Assembly (NCBI GenBank): GCA_035274845.1
Contig: DATENU010000015.1
Location: forward strand, 62,001 to 126,000
Direction: 5' to 3'
DNA: 64,000 bases
Origin: Chthoniobacterales bacterium
Lineage (GTDB): Bacteria; Verrucomicrobiota; Verrucomicrobiia; Chthoniobacterales; UBA10450
The translations under genes were made by a program, and so were the position numbers. Positions 1-9,400 of the stretch are shown piece by piece. Position 1 is the first letter of the stretch; each line of letters starts with the position of its first letter. The notes under the pieces are model-generated. The model searched no databases. It was not told the origin of the DNA and saw nothing but the letters and a program-made list of their open reading frames with translations.

Positions 1-99
1 CTGCGCGCCCTGACGTGGACTAAGAACCGGGTCGTAGCGGTAGATCCGGCCGGAAAGAGAAGCGTGTGGCGAGATGATCGTGTTGTTGTCGTTATTCAA
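1..99 (-). CDS. Possible 5' end of a gene running off the window edge
   Basis: On the minus strand an open frame with GC-rich third positions runs from about 165 to the edge. It reads protein-like (for example SGRIYRYDPVLSPRQ) and is preceded by an in-frame TGA at 166-168. It has no ATG; a TTG at 97-99 is the only usual start I see. The plus strand of the same stretch is also open (to a TAG at 133-135), so the strand is not certain. No family recognised. It could equally be a decayed gene. Confidence 0.25.
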   Translation of the reverse strand, partial: MNNDNNTIISPHASLSGRIYRYDPVLSPRQGAQ

Positions 100-551
100 A
101 TGGTCCCGCAGCGTCCGGGCCTTTGGATGCCGTAGGCTGGGAAAGGAAGAATTAAGAAGGAAGAATCAAGAAGCCGGGAACCGGGGCGAGGGTGGAGGAC
201 CGAGGATGATGGTCTAGCGGAGTTCTTCGCCCGTCGGATTCTGTCCGGCACGAAGGAAGGTCTTCACGAGGTCACCTTCACCGCGAACGATCATGCCTGA
301 GAAGCGTTTGAATCATTGGTCGAAGAGCCGACGGCAGATTGTGCCGGCGAACCTTAGGCATGCTCTTTCGCGCCATAAAAGCCGCGCACAATCGTTTCGC
401 GGAAGCAGCGAGAGCCGGACTCGTCCAGCCGGGCGACGGGATTGCCGGATGCGAATGTGATTGCCTCAAAGAACTGCCCTCTTTAGTCTCCGAACCATGA
501 GGCGAGTTCCCCCTGTGTTCGTTGTCCGCCGTTCATTTGAGCCAGACACGA
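100..551. other. Non-coding stretch, no recognised content
   Basis: There is no convincing reading frame. It contains an AG-rich patch (about 145-175) of a kind seen again at 2440-2470 and 16075-16100, which appears to be a recurring intergenic sequence type here. Short open frames on the minus strand have no coding-like codon use. Confidence 0.4.
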
Positions 552-983
552 ATGAATGCGACGAGTGAAGCGCTGCCAGTCGCAGTGGCATCGCCAAAGG
601 AAAAGCACGACTTCTTGGTCGGGGTCCTTAAAGAGGTGCGGGCGGCGGTAATCGATTTCATGTTCAAGCAGGCGGCCATCCTCACTCTGATCATGGGTTG
701 GGTAATCTCCTCGCAACCCGCCCAGAGTTTCTTGGCTGCTCACTCCCCGGCCCGCTACGCCGCAGCGGGCGGAATCGCATTTCTTTGTCTGTTCTTGATT
801 GCCAGAGTAATGAGCTTTCGCAACCGTTCACACAGTGACTACAAATTTCTTCTTCAGCTTGGGTACATGCCTCAGGAGTTTTATTCCCGCATCGTCATCA
901 CATGGAGTTTAGCGCTTAGCTTAATCAGTCTATACGTCGTCGCTTGTCTTGTTTTGATCATATGTCTTTTTTGCACCGCGTAG
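552..983 (+). CDS. Hypothetical inner-membrane protein, three predicted TM segments
   Basis: This is a 143-aa protein. I start at the ATG at 552 rather than the in-frame TTG at 522. The N-terminus is hydrophilic (about 30 residues). Three hydrophobic stretches follow: around FMFKQAAILTLIMGWVI, around AAAGGIAFLCLFLIARV, and the C-terminal ITWSLALSLISLYVVACLV. This suggests a small integral membrane protein with little outside the bilayer. No family recognised and no operon partner: the next support on this strand is over 1.6 kb away. The function is unknown. Confidence 0.7.
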   Translation: MNATSEALPVAVASPKEKHDFLVGVLKEVRAAVIDFMFKQAAILTLIMGWVISSQPAQSFLAAHSPARYAAAGGIAFLCLFLIARVMSFRNRSHSDYKFLLQLGYMPQEFYSRIVITWSLALSLISLYVVACLVLIICLFCTA

Positions 984-1706
984 TCGGGGCTCTTTCGAGT
1001 CACGGCCAGACGAGAATGTGACCGCCGCAAACACACACCGCCCACCGTTGACCAGGGCGACCTGATGCCCGACCGCGCTCCGGACTACTACAGCGCCTAC
1101 CGCCTGAGCCGCAACGGAAACCGCGTCCTCGTCACCGGCAACCCGCCCCAGGCCACCGACGAAACAACCAAGTCACTGATTCTCGATTTGATCTGGCCAA
1201 CGGATCACTAACGAAACGACGCTCTGCCATCAGGCACCGAAGCGTGGAAGGCGATGTAGCGTCCGCTGTCGCCAGCGGACTTTCTGCGCTGGTGACGGCG
1301 CACACTACAACGTCAGCTTCTCGTTCTGCAGCCGCCCTTTTGGCCTCCGTCTCTGCGTCGTTCGTATCCATAGCGGGCGCTACCCTCGGGAACAATCGTA
1401 GACGCCAACGAAAGCGGTGTTGTGGTCTTCCAGCTCAGGCCGTCCGGCCGATTCTGGATCTACGCGATCGGATCGGCTTCCGAATCTGATGGTATGTTCC
1501 GCCTATGCCAGCCCGAATTTGCCGCTGAACGAAATGAGTGTCGAAGAGAAGCGCCAGACTTCGTGACGATCGAAATCCTCCCAGACGCGTTCGCGATTAC
1601 TTGATTCCGCAACGACCGGCGCTTTGGCTTCCGTAAGATTCGCGCTAATTCGCGTCCATTCGCGGGAAATTATCAGTTATCGTTCAGACTGCTCCCAAGA
1701 TTCAGG
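984..1706. other. Gene-poor stretch with coding remnants
   Basis: No complete gene is seen. A frame at 1044-1211 has coding-like third positions and is listed separately. A hairpin-like sequence at about 1255-1285 (core GTCCGCTGTCGCC) is matched in inverted orientation near 3203-3232. The stretch 1636-1668 carries the short AT/CGCG-type repeats common between genes in this window. Confidence 0.4.
1044..1211 (+). pseudogene. Probable C-terminal gene remnant
   Basis: The frame ending in TAA at 1209-1211 has strongly GC-rich third positions over about 50 codons and reads like the end of a real protein (for example DYYSAYRLSRNGNRVLVTG). It is open back to 984 but upstream of 1044 the codon pattern is lost, and the only internal ATG is at 1065. 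I interpret it as the 3' end of a gene whose front has been lost. A genuine 48-aa ORF from 1065 cannot be excluded. No family recognised. Confidence 0.3.
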
Positions 1707-2417
1707 TCATCTCTCCCGGACCGATGGCCCGACGATAACTTCACCCTTTGAGCCGGCGATAATGGGCCCAAGCACAGATGCCGGAGGCGGTGGGAGCTTG
1801 GCCTTAAACTTCCCGTCACGCGCCAGCGAGGGCCCGTTTTGATCGGCGTGGTAGGGCATTCCACCTGCGTTCGATGGGCGCACCGCCCAGCCTCTCCCGT
1901 GAAGGCCATCGGGCCCCTCTATTTCGACCCATCGCCCATCCGCTTTTTTTATGACCGCGAGCCGGGCGCAGCCCCAATAGTACATTTGATCGCCGCCAGG
2001 TATGTCGAAAGTAGGAAATGAGAGAAGCATGGTCCCATCGGCGGTGTGATAAACCAGAAGGTGGAGCATGATGGCGCCGTCCCGAAGATTGGTTAGCTCG
2101 CCAGTGGATCCGGTAATCTCGAAGTCGTTGGCGAATTTCAGAGCGAGCTGATCGTAAACCCCGCCGAGCTCGGAGCGAACTATTCTGGGCCCGCTGATAC
2201 GGCTGCCGACCCAACTCCCGCGGACAACAATCCAACCCTCAATCGGGGAGACCAGGAGACTTTTGTAGAACTTAGGACTGATGGATCTCTGCAGCACCTT
2301 GGTTGAGATAACATTCAGATCCTGGATTCTCTTGCCCTGCGAACTGGTGGGGGTTGCGGCCAGCGCGCTACTGCAAAGAAAACTGACGAGGATAAGCGGT
2401 GTGAGGAAGGGCTTCAT
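1707..2417 (-). CDS. Secreted hypothetical protein
   Basis: This 236-aa protein has a clear signal peptide (MKPFLTPLILVSFLCSSALA), so it should be exported. The mature part shows no domain I recognise. It has a GGDQMYYWGCARLAVIKK segment near the middle and a Pro-rich stretch near the C-terminus (KLPPPPASV). It is transcribed divergently from the small secreted protein at 2621, with about 200 bp between the two ATGs. The reading frame is intact and its GC-rich codon use matches the neighbours. The function is unknown. Confidence 0.75.
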   Translation of the reverse strand: MKPFLTPLILVSFLCSSALAATPTSSQGKRIQDLNVISTKVLQRSISPKFYKSLLVSPIEGWIVVRGSWVGSRISGPRIVRSELGGVYDQLALKFANDFEITGSTGELTNLRDGAIMLHLLVYHTADGTMLLSFPTFDIPGGDQMYYWGCARLAVIKKADGRWVEIEGPDGLHGRGWAVRPSNAGGMPYHADQNGPSLARDGKFKAKLPPPPASVLGPIIAGSKGEVIVGPSVRER

Positions 2418-2498
2418 GCGCCGAGTGTGAGCATGTGACGCAAGAAAAGGAAGAACTAAAAAGGAAGAGTTCGCGGCCAGTGACGTGTGACAAGGAGT

Positions 2499-2561
2499 GT
2501 AGGGCGGGCGGGTCGCCTGCCGGGCATTCGTGCGAAGGCAACCGACGCGGTCGCCCTACAA
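2499..2561. repeat. GTAGGGCG...CGCCCTAC inverted-repeat element
   Basis: This roughly 63-bp element is bounded by GTAGGGCG and CGCCCTAC arms and contains CAACCGACGCGGT. The same motif recurs inside the repeats at 3828-4012 and 5425-5577, so it is a dispersed family. Confidence 0.65.
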
Positions 2562-2620
2562 CACTGACGAGCGTTGAAATTGGCTCGCTCGCGGAGACTC
2601 GCTTCGGTAAAACCTTGAAC

Positions 2621-2932
2621 ATGACGAAATTATTCTGCGGTATTCTCGTGCTCGCCCTGATGGCCGGCGTGGCGGTGAACGCGGGTGAGCCGCCCACCTT
2701 CGAGGTGCGGAAAAGAGACGCGGTCGGGGAGTTGAGCGTGGTCCAGGTTCCGTTCCGGTCGCTACCCGAAAAGGACGGAATTGTTGTCCTGACTTTTAAC
2801 GCGCCGGAGCCAGGCGCCTACGTTTTCGTTTACACCAACGGCCCGGACAAGGGTAAAGCCGCGAAGGTTGTCGAGGTCAACAAACCTGGCCCGGTCACCA
2901 CGGAGGTGAAAACGAGGGCGCAAAAAGATTGA
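2621..2932 (+). CDS. Small secreted protein, paralogue of the gene at 17200
   Basis: This is a 103-aa protein. I start at the ATG at 2621 because it begins a good signal peptide (MTKLFCGILVLALMAG); the longer in-frame extension reads through a dispersed repeat. The mature part contains EVRKRDAVGELSVV and a C-terminal core YVFVYTNGPDKGKAAKV. It aligns along its whole length with the protein at 17200-17496 (KLFCGIL, EVRK, VYTxG, GKxA, PGPVT), so the two are paralogues. I recognise no domain. A short extracytoplasmic beta protein is a guess. Confidence 0.75.
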   Translation: MTKLFCGILVLALMAGVAVNAGEPPTFEVRKRDAVGELSVVQVPFRSLPEKDGIVVLTFNAPEPGAYVFVYTNGPDKGKAAKVVEVNKPGPVTTEVKTRAQKD

Positions 2933-2995
2933 ACCGCGGATGGCGCGGATTTAGACGGATATTCAGAGGTTCGGAATCCGCGTAATCCGCGGTTT
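2933..2995. repeat. ACCGCGGAT-type inverted repeat abutting a stop codon
   Basis: The element begins at the base after the TGA at 2930-2932. Its left arm (ACCGCGGATGGCGCGGAT) is matched by a right arm ending in ATCCGCGTAATCCGCGGTTT. The same family is at 19599-19696 and at the edges of 3828-4012 and 5425-5577. The position suggests it may act as, or replace, a terminator. Confidence 0.65.
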
Positions 2996-3309
2996 AATTC
3001 GGGCTTCCAGTCGCCCAATCGAAAGCGCTGAAGCCGACTCCCGGGAATTTCCTTGCGTGGATGGGCTTTTTCTGGGCAAGCTCCAGATTGCGCCGGATGG
3101 GGCGCGAACCCCCGGGGAAGGCCCTCAGACATGTTCAGTCGCGCGCACCCGACGAGATGCGAAAAGCGAATCGCTTTTCGGCGAAGGTCGCACACCTCAA
3201 AGGATCCGCAGGCGACAGCGGACGCTACAGCTTTTCGCCGGGAGAACCGGCACAGCGAAACAGACCGTCAGCGAACGCGGTCGTAACTCACCCCAACCCC
3301 AAACAGACC
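2996..3309. other. Non-coding stretch with hairpin sequences
   Basis: No gene is supported. It contains a perfect hairpin around 3161-3179 (GAAAAGCG / CGCTTTTC) and a palindromic stretch at about 3203-3232 that matches, in inverted orientation, the sequence near 1255-1285. Confidence 0.4.
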
Positions 3310-3765
3310 ATGAGCAACCTCACCCTTAACGCGCGGCTTCTTGCGATCATCGGCCGGCGTATTCCCGCCATCTACGACGTAATCCCGCGCGGTCCGCAGA
3401 GCCGCCTGGCCGAAGTCGCGCTTAACCCGCAACCGCTTCCACCTATCGACGTCGGCGCCGCGGTGGCGGCAGAATTCATTCACGCCACCTGGCTCGCCGA
3501 CCGGACGGGCCAAAATGAGGAACGCATCTTCGCCGATCTCGACGACTGGTGCCCGACCAAACCAAAACGGCTTAAACTACCGCCCTGGTGGCCGCCCGTT
3601 CCCGATCCGGAACCGCCGCATCCGGAGTGGTTCGTCGCCTTCCACCTCGGCTTTGCCGCAAGGGTCGCTGCTATCGCTGAAGTCTCCCAGATCGGAGGCG
3701 ATTCATTCAACAAGGCTATCGACCGGTCGCTTTCGGCGATCGAATCCACGCTGGGAAGGAAATAG
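3310..3765 (+). CDS. Hypothetical protein with an NPQPLPP motif
   Basis: This is a 151-aa cytoplasmic-looking protein. I start at the ATG at 3310 (MSNLTLNARLLAIIG) because the upstream extension runs through hairpin repeats. Notable features are ALNPQPLPPIDVG near residue 40 and a Trp/Pro-rich stretch (KLPPWWPPVPDPEPPHPEW) near residues 95-115. A mostly helical C-terminal third follows. No signal peptide or TM segment. I do not recognise the family, and the proline motifs give no firm function. Confidence 0.65.
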   Translation: MSNLTLNARLLAIIGRRIPAIYDVIPRGPQSRLAEVALNPQPLPPIDVGAAVAAEFIHATWLADRTGQNEERIFADLDDWCPTKPKRLKLPPWWPPVPDPEPPHPEWFVAFHLGFAARVAAIAEVSQIGGDSFNKAIDRSLSAIESTLGRK

Positions 3766-3827
3766 CAGCCAAGGCCGCAACAGTCTCAAAGTTCGAAGTT
3801 ACACAGCCTCCGTCCAATCCGGAGGTC

Positions 3828-4012
3828 CATCGTGCATCTTCAATTCAACCTCGGATTACTCGCCACAGGACGAGTCCGTCCGACTGGCGGACGCGGATGA
3901 CACGGATAGGAAACAGATTTTGTAGGCCGGGTGCTCCGCCTGCCAGCCTTTCGTTCGGCAACCGACGCGGTTGCCCTACAACCATCCGAGAAATCCGAGT
4001 AATCCGCGGTTA
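3828..4012. repeat. Composite dispersed repeat, copy 1
   Basis: It shares long near-identical stretches with 5425-5577. Both start CATCGTGCATCTTCAATT. Both then have an ACCGCGGAT-type arm, CGGATAGGAAACAGATTTT, a GGCCGGG-GCTCCGCCTGCC core with CAACCGACGCGGTTGCCC, and a closing AATCCGCGGTTAA-type arm. This copy has about 30 extra bp near its left end. The two copies flank the decarboxylase gene. Confidence 0.75.
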
Positions 4013-4074
4013 ATTTTTCCTGAGCGATATTCCCTTCGCGCCCTGGAAAACGAAACGTCGAAAGTCGGGTCGGC

Positions 4075-5427
4075 CTACAAGCGATTTGCGATTCGAATCA
4101 TCGCGGCGACGCTGCGGTCGACGTCGGCGTCGGTGGTCGACCAGGACGAGACGCTGATGCGCATGGCGGTGCGGCCTTGCCAGACGGTCACGCCGCACCA
4201 GCAGGTTCCGTCGTCCTGAAGTTCCTGGATGACGCGCTGGGTTTTTTCCGCGTCGCCGAAGGAGACGAGGACCTGGTTGAGGACGACTTCATTCAGGATC
4301 TCGAATCCGGCGGCGGCAAGTTGATCGGCGAAACGGCGCGCCTGTTCGCAATTACGCTCAATCATCCGGGCGAGGCCTTCGCGGCCTAACGAACGGAGAG
4401 CGGCCCAGACTTCGATGCCGCGAGCGCGGCGGGAGAGCTCGGGAGTGAAATCAGCCGGGTTCCGGTGCTCGGTTTCGGTCGGCAAATATTCGGCGGTGAT
4501 CGCCATGGCGGCCGGGAGGGAATGTTGGTCGCGGACGAAGGCCAGGCCGCAGTCGTAGGGAACGTTGAGCCATTTGTGGGCATCGGTCGCCCAGGAATCG
4601 GCCTCGGCAATTCCAGTGGCGAGATGCGCGCGCGACGGCGTCGCGGCGGCCCAGAGACCGAACGCGCCATCAACATGGACCCACGCGCCGGCGGCATGCG
4701 TGACCCGACAAATCTCGGCGACCGGATCGAACGCGCCGGTGTTTACGTTGCCGGCTTGGACACAGATGATGGTGGGACCGGAGATCGCGGGCAGATGATC
4801 GGCCCGCATTCGTCCCTGACCATCCACCGGAACTTTTACGACGCGGCTCCGGCCAAGGCCGAGCAGGCCAAGCCCCTTGATAACGGAAGGATGCACTTCT
4901 TCACCGACGATCACCGTAATGGGCGGCGCGCCGAAGAGTCCGTCCGCTTCCGCGTTCCAGCCGGCTTGTTTGAGAACGCTGTGCCGCGCGGCGGCCAGCG
5001 CGCAGAAGTTTGCGACCGTCGCGCCGGTGACAAACGCACCGCTGCATTCCGGCGGCAGCCGAAGAACGTCGAGAAGCCAGCGCAACGAAACTCGTTCGAG
5101 GAACGAGGCCGTCGGAGTCGGGCGCCAAAGCCCGGCGCACTGGTCCCAGGCGGTCGCCAGCCAATTGGCCGCGACCGTGACCGGCAGCGCGCCGCCGATG
5201 ACGAACCCGAAGAATCGCGGCCCCGCCATCGCCATCGTCCCCGGAGATCCAATTTCATCCAGGAGCCGCAACGTTTCCGCCGGATCGGTCTCCTGTTCCG
5301 GCAACGGCTCATCGAACGCGCGCAATTTTTCTACGGCATCAGCCGTCGGAGCTACCGAGCGGTCCCCGATTCCTTCCAGATAACGGATCGCGCGCGTGGA
5401 AGCGTCGGTGAGAAGGTCCTCATTCAT
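4075..5427 (-). CDS. PLP-dependent group II (aromatic-type) amino-acid decarboxylase
   Basis: This 450-aa protein matches the usual length of the DDC/glutamate-decarboxylase-like family. These enzymes use pyridoxal 5'-phosphate to decarboxylate aromatic amino acids or related substrates. The PLP lysine is visible as K285 in ATDAHKWLNVPYDCG. The cofactor-contacting HVDGAFGLWAA lies about 30 residues before it, and VTGATVANFCAL in the N-terminal part fits the phosphate-binding region. It is a cytoplasmic stand-alone gene. Its start codon lies at the very edge of the repeat copy at 5425-5577. Substrate specificity cannot be read from the sequence. Confidence 0.93.
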   Translation of the reverse strand: MNEDLLTDASTRAIRYLEGIGDRSVAPTADAVEKLRAFDEPLPEQETDPAETLRLLDEIGSPGTMAMAGPRFFGFVIGGALPVTVAANWLATAWDQCAGLWRPTPTASFLERVSLRWLLDVLRLPPECSGAFVTGATVANFCALAAARHSVLKQAGWNAEADGLFGAPPITVIVGEEVHPSVIKGLGLLGLGRSRVVKVPVDGQGRMRADHLPAISGPTIICVQAGNVNTGAFDPVAEICRVTHAAGAWVHVDGAFGLWAAATPSRAHLATGIAEADSWATDAHKWLNVPYDCGLAFVRDQHSLPAAMAITAEYLPTETEHRNPADFTPELSRRARGIEVWAALRSLGREGLARMIERNCEQARRFADQLAAAGFEILNEVVLNQVLVSFGDAEKTQRVIQELQDDGTCWCGVTVWQGRTAMRISVSSWSTTDADVDRSVAAMIRIANRL

Positions 5428-5577
5428 CGTGCATCTTCAATTTAACCGCGGATTACGCGGATGATACGGATAGGAAACAGATTTTGGAGGCCGGGCGCTC
5501 CGCCTGCCAGCCTTTCGTTCGGCAACCGACGCGGTTGCCCTACAACCATCCGAGCAATTCGCGTCATCCGTGGTTCT
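5425..5577. repeat. Composite dispersed repeat, copy 2
   Basis: This copy is near-identical over most of its length to 3828-4012. It carries the arms AACCGCGGATTACGCGGAT at the left and a degenerate TCATCCGTGGTT at the right. Its left edge coincides with the start codon of the decarboxylase on the minus strand, so that gene's 5' leader is repeat sequence. Confidence 0.75.
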
Positions 5578-5700
5578 CCTTTCCTCGTTCCCAAACTCCC
5601 CGGCGCGCCGAAGCCTTGGCAAAGGCGGCTGTTTGGGAACAAGGGCAAACGTAATTGGCGTAACTGTTGCCTCGATCCAAGCTCGCCTTAGACTGACACG

Positions 5701-6069
5701 ATGCGAGCGCGAATCATTGTCGGCTTCCTGATCTGCCTGGGTTGCTCGTCGCTCTTCGCTGACAAGGTGTCGCCGGATGATGTCCTTTACAGTGTTACGC
5801 CCCGGTACCCCCGAATCCTCCAGAGCGAGCGCATCGGCGGGACGGGTAGGTTCCGGATGATGGTCGACTTCAAGACAGGCAAGGTCACCGATGTCCTGAT
5901 TCTGAAAACAACCGGTTCCGACGTGTTGGACCGGGAGGCAATACTTGCCCTCCGCCGCTGGCGATTTAAGCCTGGCAAAGCGCGGCAAGTGGACCTGCCA
6001 ATTACATTTCACGATGGCAAGGAACCGCTCGTCTTGCCGCCAGGTTCGACGCTGGCTCCGCATCGCTGA
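5701..6069 (+). CDS. Secreted protein consisting of a TonB C-terminal domain
   Basis: This 122-aa protein starts with a signal peptide (MRARIIVGFLICLGCSSLFA). A TonB-C type domain follows: YSVTPRYPRILQSERIGGTG, then a strand-rich VDFKTGKVTDVLILKTTGSD, and the helix and strand LDREAILALRRWRFKPGK that are diagnostic of this fold. Classical TonB has an N-terminal membrane anchor and a Pro-rich spacer; both are absent. It is therefore a free periplasmic or lipid-free TonB-C protein rather than a working energy transducer by itself. Upstream of the ATG are only repeats. Confidence 0.85.
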   Translation: MRARIIVGFLICLGCSSLFADKVSPDDVLYSVTPRYPRILQSERIGGTGRFRMMVDFKTGKVTDVLILKTTGSDVLDREAILALRRWRFKPGKARQVDLPITFHDGKEPLVLPPGSTLAPHR

Positions 6070-6364
6070 GAGCAATCGACCGGCGAGTCACTCGGATAAG
6101 ATACGGGGAGGACTTGGTGATCATATACGTCACTGACGTATATGATCTGTTCACAGTCGAAAGTTCCTGAGGCGCGCGATGAACGCGGTGACGACATGCC
6201 GGGCTTCGCGATGCTCGAGCCGCGCATGGAGAAACTCGGTATCAAAGGCACGGCAACATCATGAGGTTGCAAGAGGCACTGCGAAACGGTGGGACGTCAC
6301 ATACCTTTCTGCATTCCTGGTTCCTTTTCTCACGATTGGGACCCATCGCAGCGACAGTCGGCGC
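6070..6364. other. Intergenic region upstream of the Kelch gene
   Basis: It holds the 29-bp palindrome listed separately. It also has a 40-codon frame at 6142-6264 with coding-like bias (ends LEPRMEKLGIKGTATS, then TGA) whose ATG lies inside the palindrome. No family recognised; it may be a small gene or the remnant of one. Confidence 0.4.
6119..6147. promoter_or_regulatory. Perfect 29-bp palindrome, operator-like
   Basis: Two perfect 14-bp arms (GATCATATACGTCA and its complement) are separated by one base. It is AT-rich compared with its surroundings. It lies 49 bp after the TonB-C gene and about 270 bp before the Kelch gene start. Arm length, perfect symmetry and isolation fit a binding site for a dimeric regulator. 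A strong RNA hairpin is the alternative, but there is no U-tract after it. Confidence 0.45.
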
Positions 6365-6392
6365 TTGACATTAGCATCGCAAAGCATAAAAA
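6365..6392 (+). promoter_or_regulatory. Predicted sigma-70-type promoter of the first Kelch gene
   Basis: TTGACA (6365-6370) is followed after 16 bp by TAAAAA (6387-6392); CATAAA at 14 bp overlaps it. The same box, spacing and flanks (TTGACATT, GCATAAAAA, GCGCGTTCC) occur before the paralogue at 10004-10031. Conservation between the two leaders supports it being functional. The predicted RNA start is only about 17-20 nt before the ATG and there is no Shine-Dalgarno sequence. Confidence 0.6.
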
Positions 6393-6415
6393 CGCGCGTT
6401 CCTCACGGCTCCTTC

Positions 6416-9400
6416 ATGCGCTCTTTCCCCAACCGTTTGTCGACCAGGCGCCTTTTCCTCACGGTCGCGATTGGTTCGGCCGTCGTATCCGCGCTCGTTT
6501 CGCTGCGCGCGGCACAGACCGAGCCGGAGGTTTTCCAGCGAACGCTGACGTTCGAAGAGCGCGTGGAGAATCAGCGGAAAATTGAGGAAGTGTACTGGCG
6601 TCATCGCATTTGGCCGAAGGAACGCACTGATCCCAAGCCGGAGCTACGGGCGGTGATGTCCCGCGACCAGATCGAAACCAAAGTGCGCGACCATCTTCGA
6701 AGCTCGCGCATGCTGGAGGATTACTGGCAGCGACCGGTCAGCTCTGCGCAAGTGCAGGCGGAGATGGATCGAATTGCGCAGGAGACAAAGGATCCCGAGA
6801 TGTTGCGCGAGTTATTTGAAGCGCTCGGCAACGATCCATTTGTCATCGCGGAGTGCCTGGTCCGACCGGCGTTGTCGGAGCGCCGGGCGAATGAATTCTA
6901 TGGAACAAGCCCAAAACCGGCGAACCAGCGCCGCGCTGCAGGCGGGAGTGACGCCGTTTTCACCGGCTACTCGCTGCCCGTTTTAACCAGTAACGCGGGC
7001 GTATGCACCGATAACACCTGGTCGCCCTTGATCGATGTCCCAGCGCACCGCTCCGGCCACACGATGGTGTGGACCGGCAGCGAAATGATCGTGTGGGGTG
7101 GGGGTAACTATGACAGGGCTTTGGCAACCGGCGACCGATACAACCCAGCTACTGACAGTTGGTCGACGGTGAGCCTGACGAACGCACCGACTGCGCGAAG
7201 TTCCCATACCGCGGTGTGGACCGGGACGGAAATGATCGTCTGGGGCGGCAGTGGCAGTAACGGCCTTCCTGTTGTTAGCGGCGGCAAGTACGATCCGGCA
7301 AGTGACAGTTGGACGCCGACCAGCCTGAGCAATGTACCTACGGCGCGATATTCTCATACCGCCGTGTGGAGCGGCATTGTGATGCTGGTGTGGGGTGGCT
7401 TCGAGCCCGGGGGGGCGTATCCGAACACCGGCGGTCGCTATGACCCAATTACCGACTCCTGGAGCGCGCTGACCACGACGAATGCGCCGGCGGGACGGAC
7501 TCGGTATTCGGCGGTCTGGACGGGAAGCGAGATGATCATTTGGGGCGGGCAGATTAGCGGCTCGGGTTCGCCAATGATCGGCGCGAAATATAATCCGGCG
7601 TCAGATACCTGGATGACGATGAGTGCGGTAAACGCTCCCGCCAACAGAACCAGCCACAGCGCCGTGTGGACGGGTGCCGAGATGATCATTTGGGGCGGGG
7701 AGAACGGCAGCTACTTGAATGACGGCGCCAGATACGACCCAGCGGCAGATACCTGGGTGACGTTAACTGCATCAAATCCGCCGCCCGGTCGCTATTCTCA
7801 CAGCGCCGTCTGGACCGGCAGCGAAATGATTGTCTGGGGTGGCATTTACAATTTTACGCAACCCAACGCGGGGGGGCGTTTTAATCCGGCCACGAATACC
7901 TGGAGTCCGATGACAATGAATAACGCTCCGTCCGCGTTAGCCGAGCGCCCGACTATCTGGACCGGAAGTGAGATGATCACTTTCGGGGGTGGATATGGGG
8001 ATTCAAACACCGGCGGGAGATATAATCCGACGGCAGATATCTGGACCCAAGTTCGCTCGACCAATACCCCGGCGGGCCGGTACCAGCACAAAACGGTTTG
8101 GACGGGGGCCGAAATGATCGTCTGGGGAGGCAGCAACGGTTTCAACTCGATCAACACCGGCGGCCGGTACGATCCTGCTTTAGACGCATGGACGCCGACC
8201 AGCACGGTGAATGCGCCCGACGCTCGGGAGCTTCACACGGCGGTTTGGACGGGAATGGAAATGATCGTTTGGGGCGGTTGGCGTAGCAAACCTTTCAATA
8301 TTCTGAACACGGGCGGCCGATACAATCCCGCAACAAACAGTTGGACTTCTACGACGCTCACCAATGCCCCGCAAGCAAGGCGTTGGCATTCCGCTGTCTG
8401 GTCGGGCAGCGAAATGATTGTTTGGGGTGGCGAAAAAGTCGGCGGCGGGAACGCGAACACCGGGGGCCGTTATAATCCAAATACCGACTCATGGATTGCG
8501 ACAAGCACAACGAACGCGCCCAGCGCGAGAAAGGACCATACGGCGGTCTGGAGCGGCAGCGAGATGATCGTCTTTGGCGGCGGTTATACCCCCGAGAACA
8601 CCGGTGGAAAATACAACCCGGTCACCGATACCTGGGTTGCGACGAGCACGGACACCGCGGCGCGAAGCAACCACACGGCAGTATGGACGGGCAACGAGAT
8701 GATCGTGTGGGGAGGATACAACGGCGCTCCTTTGAACACGGGAGCGAGGTACAATCCGAGCGCCGACACCTGGACTCCGACCAGCCTTGTCAGTGTGCCT
8801 ACTGGCCGATCCACTCACGCAGTTGTCTGGACCGGGGACGAAATGATCGTGTGGGGCGGTTACAATGGCAGCTTTTTAAACTCAGGTGGCCGATACAGGC
8901 CGAGCACGGACGCCTGGACGGCGACCTCGAGGATCGATGCTCCCCACGAAGCCGAGTATCCCACTGGGGTCTGGACCGGCAGCCGAATGATCGTTTTTGG
9001 CGGCTTCTACAGCATTAGCACTGATAATTTTCTGCTCAATACGGGCGGGGCCTTGTGTTCGAAGTTTGTGAGGCTCGCCAATATCTCCACGCGCGCCTTC
9101 GTCCAGACTGGTGATAACGTCTTGTTTGGTGGGTTAATCATCACCGGCGGCGGACCGAAGAAGGTGGTCTTGCGGGCGCTTGGGCCCAGCCTTTCAAACT
9201 TTGGGATTGCCGATGCCTTACTCGATCCGGTTTTGGAACTGCATGACTCAACCGGTGCGTTGCTCGCATCGAACGACAACTGGATGGACGCGACTAACAA
9301 ACAGGCAATTATCGATAGTGGGCTTGCGCCGAGTCACAATTTCGAATCGGTGATTTTCACCAGCCTCAATCCTGGGTCCTACACCGCCGTTATTCAGGGC

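Noticed and set aside
4465-5445. Long open frame on the plus strand opposite the decarboxylase (326 codons)
   Set aside because: It mirrors the minus-strand gene, has Arg/Gly-rich composition and no family motifs, while the opposite strand encodes an intact PLP enzyme.
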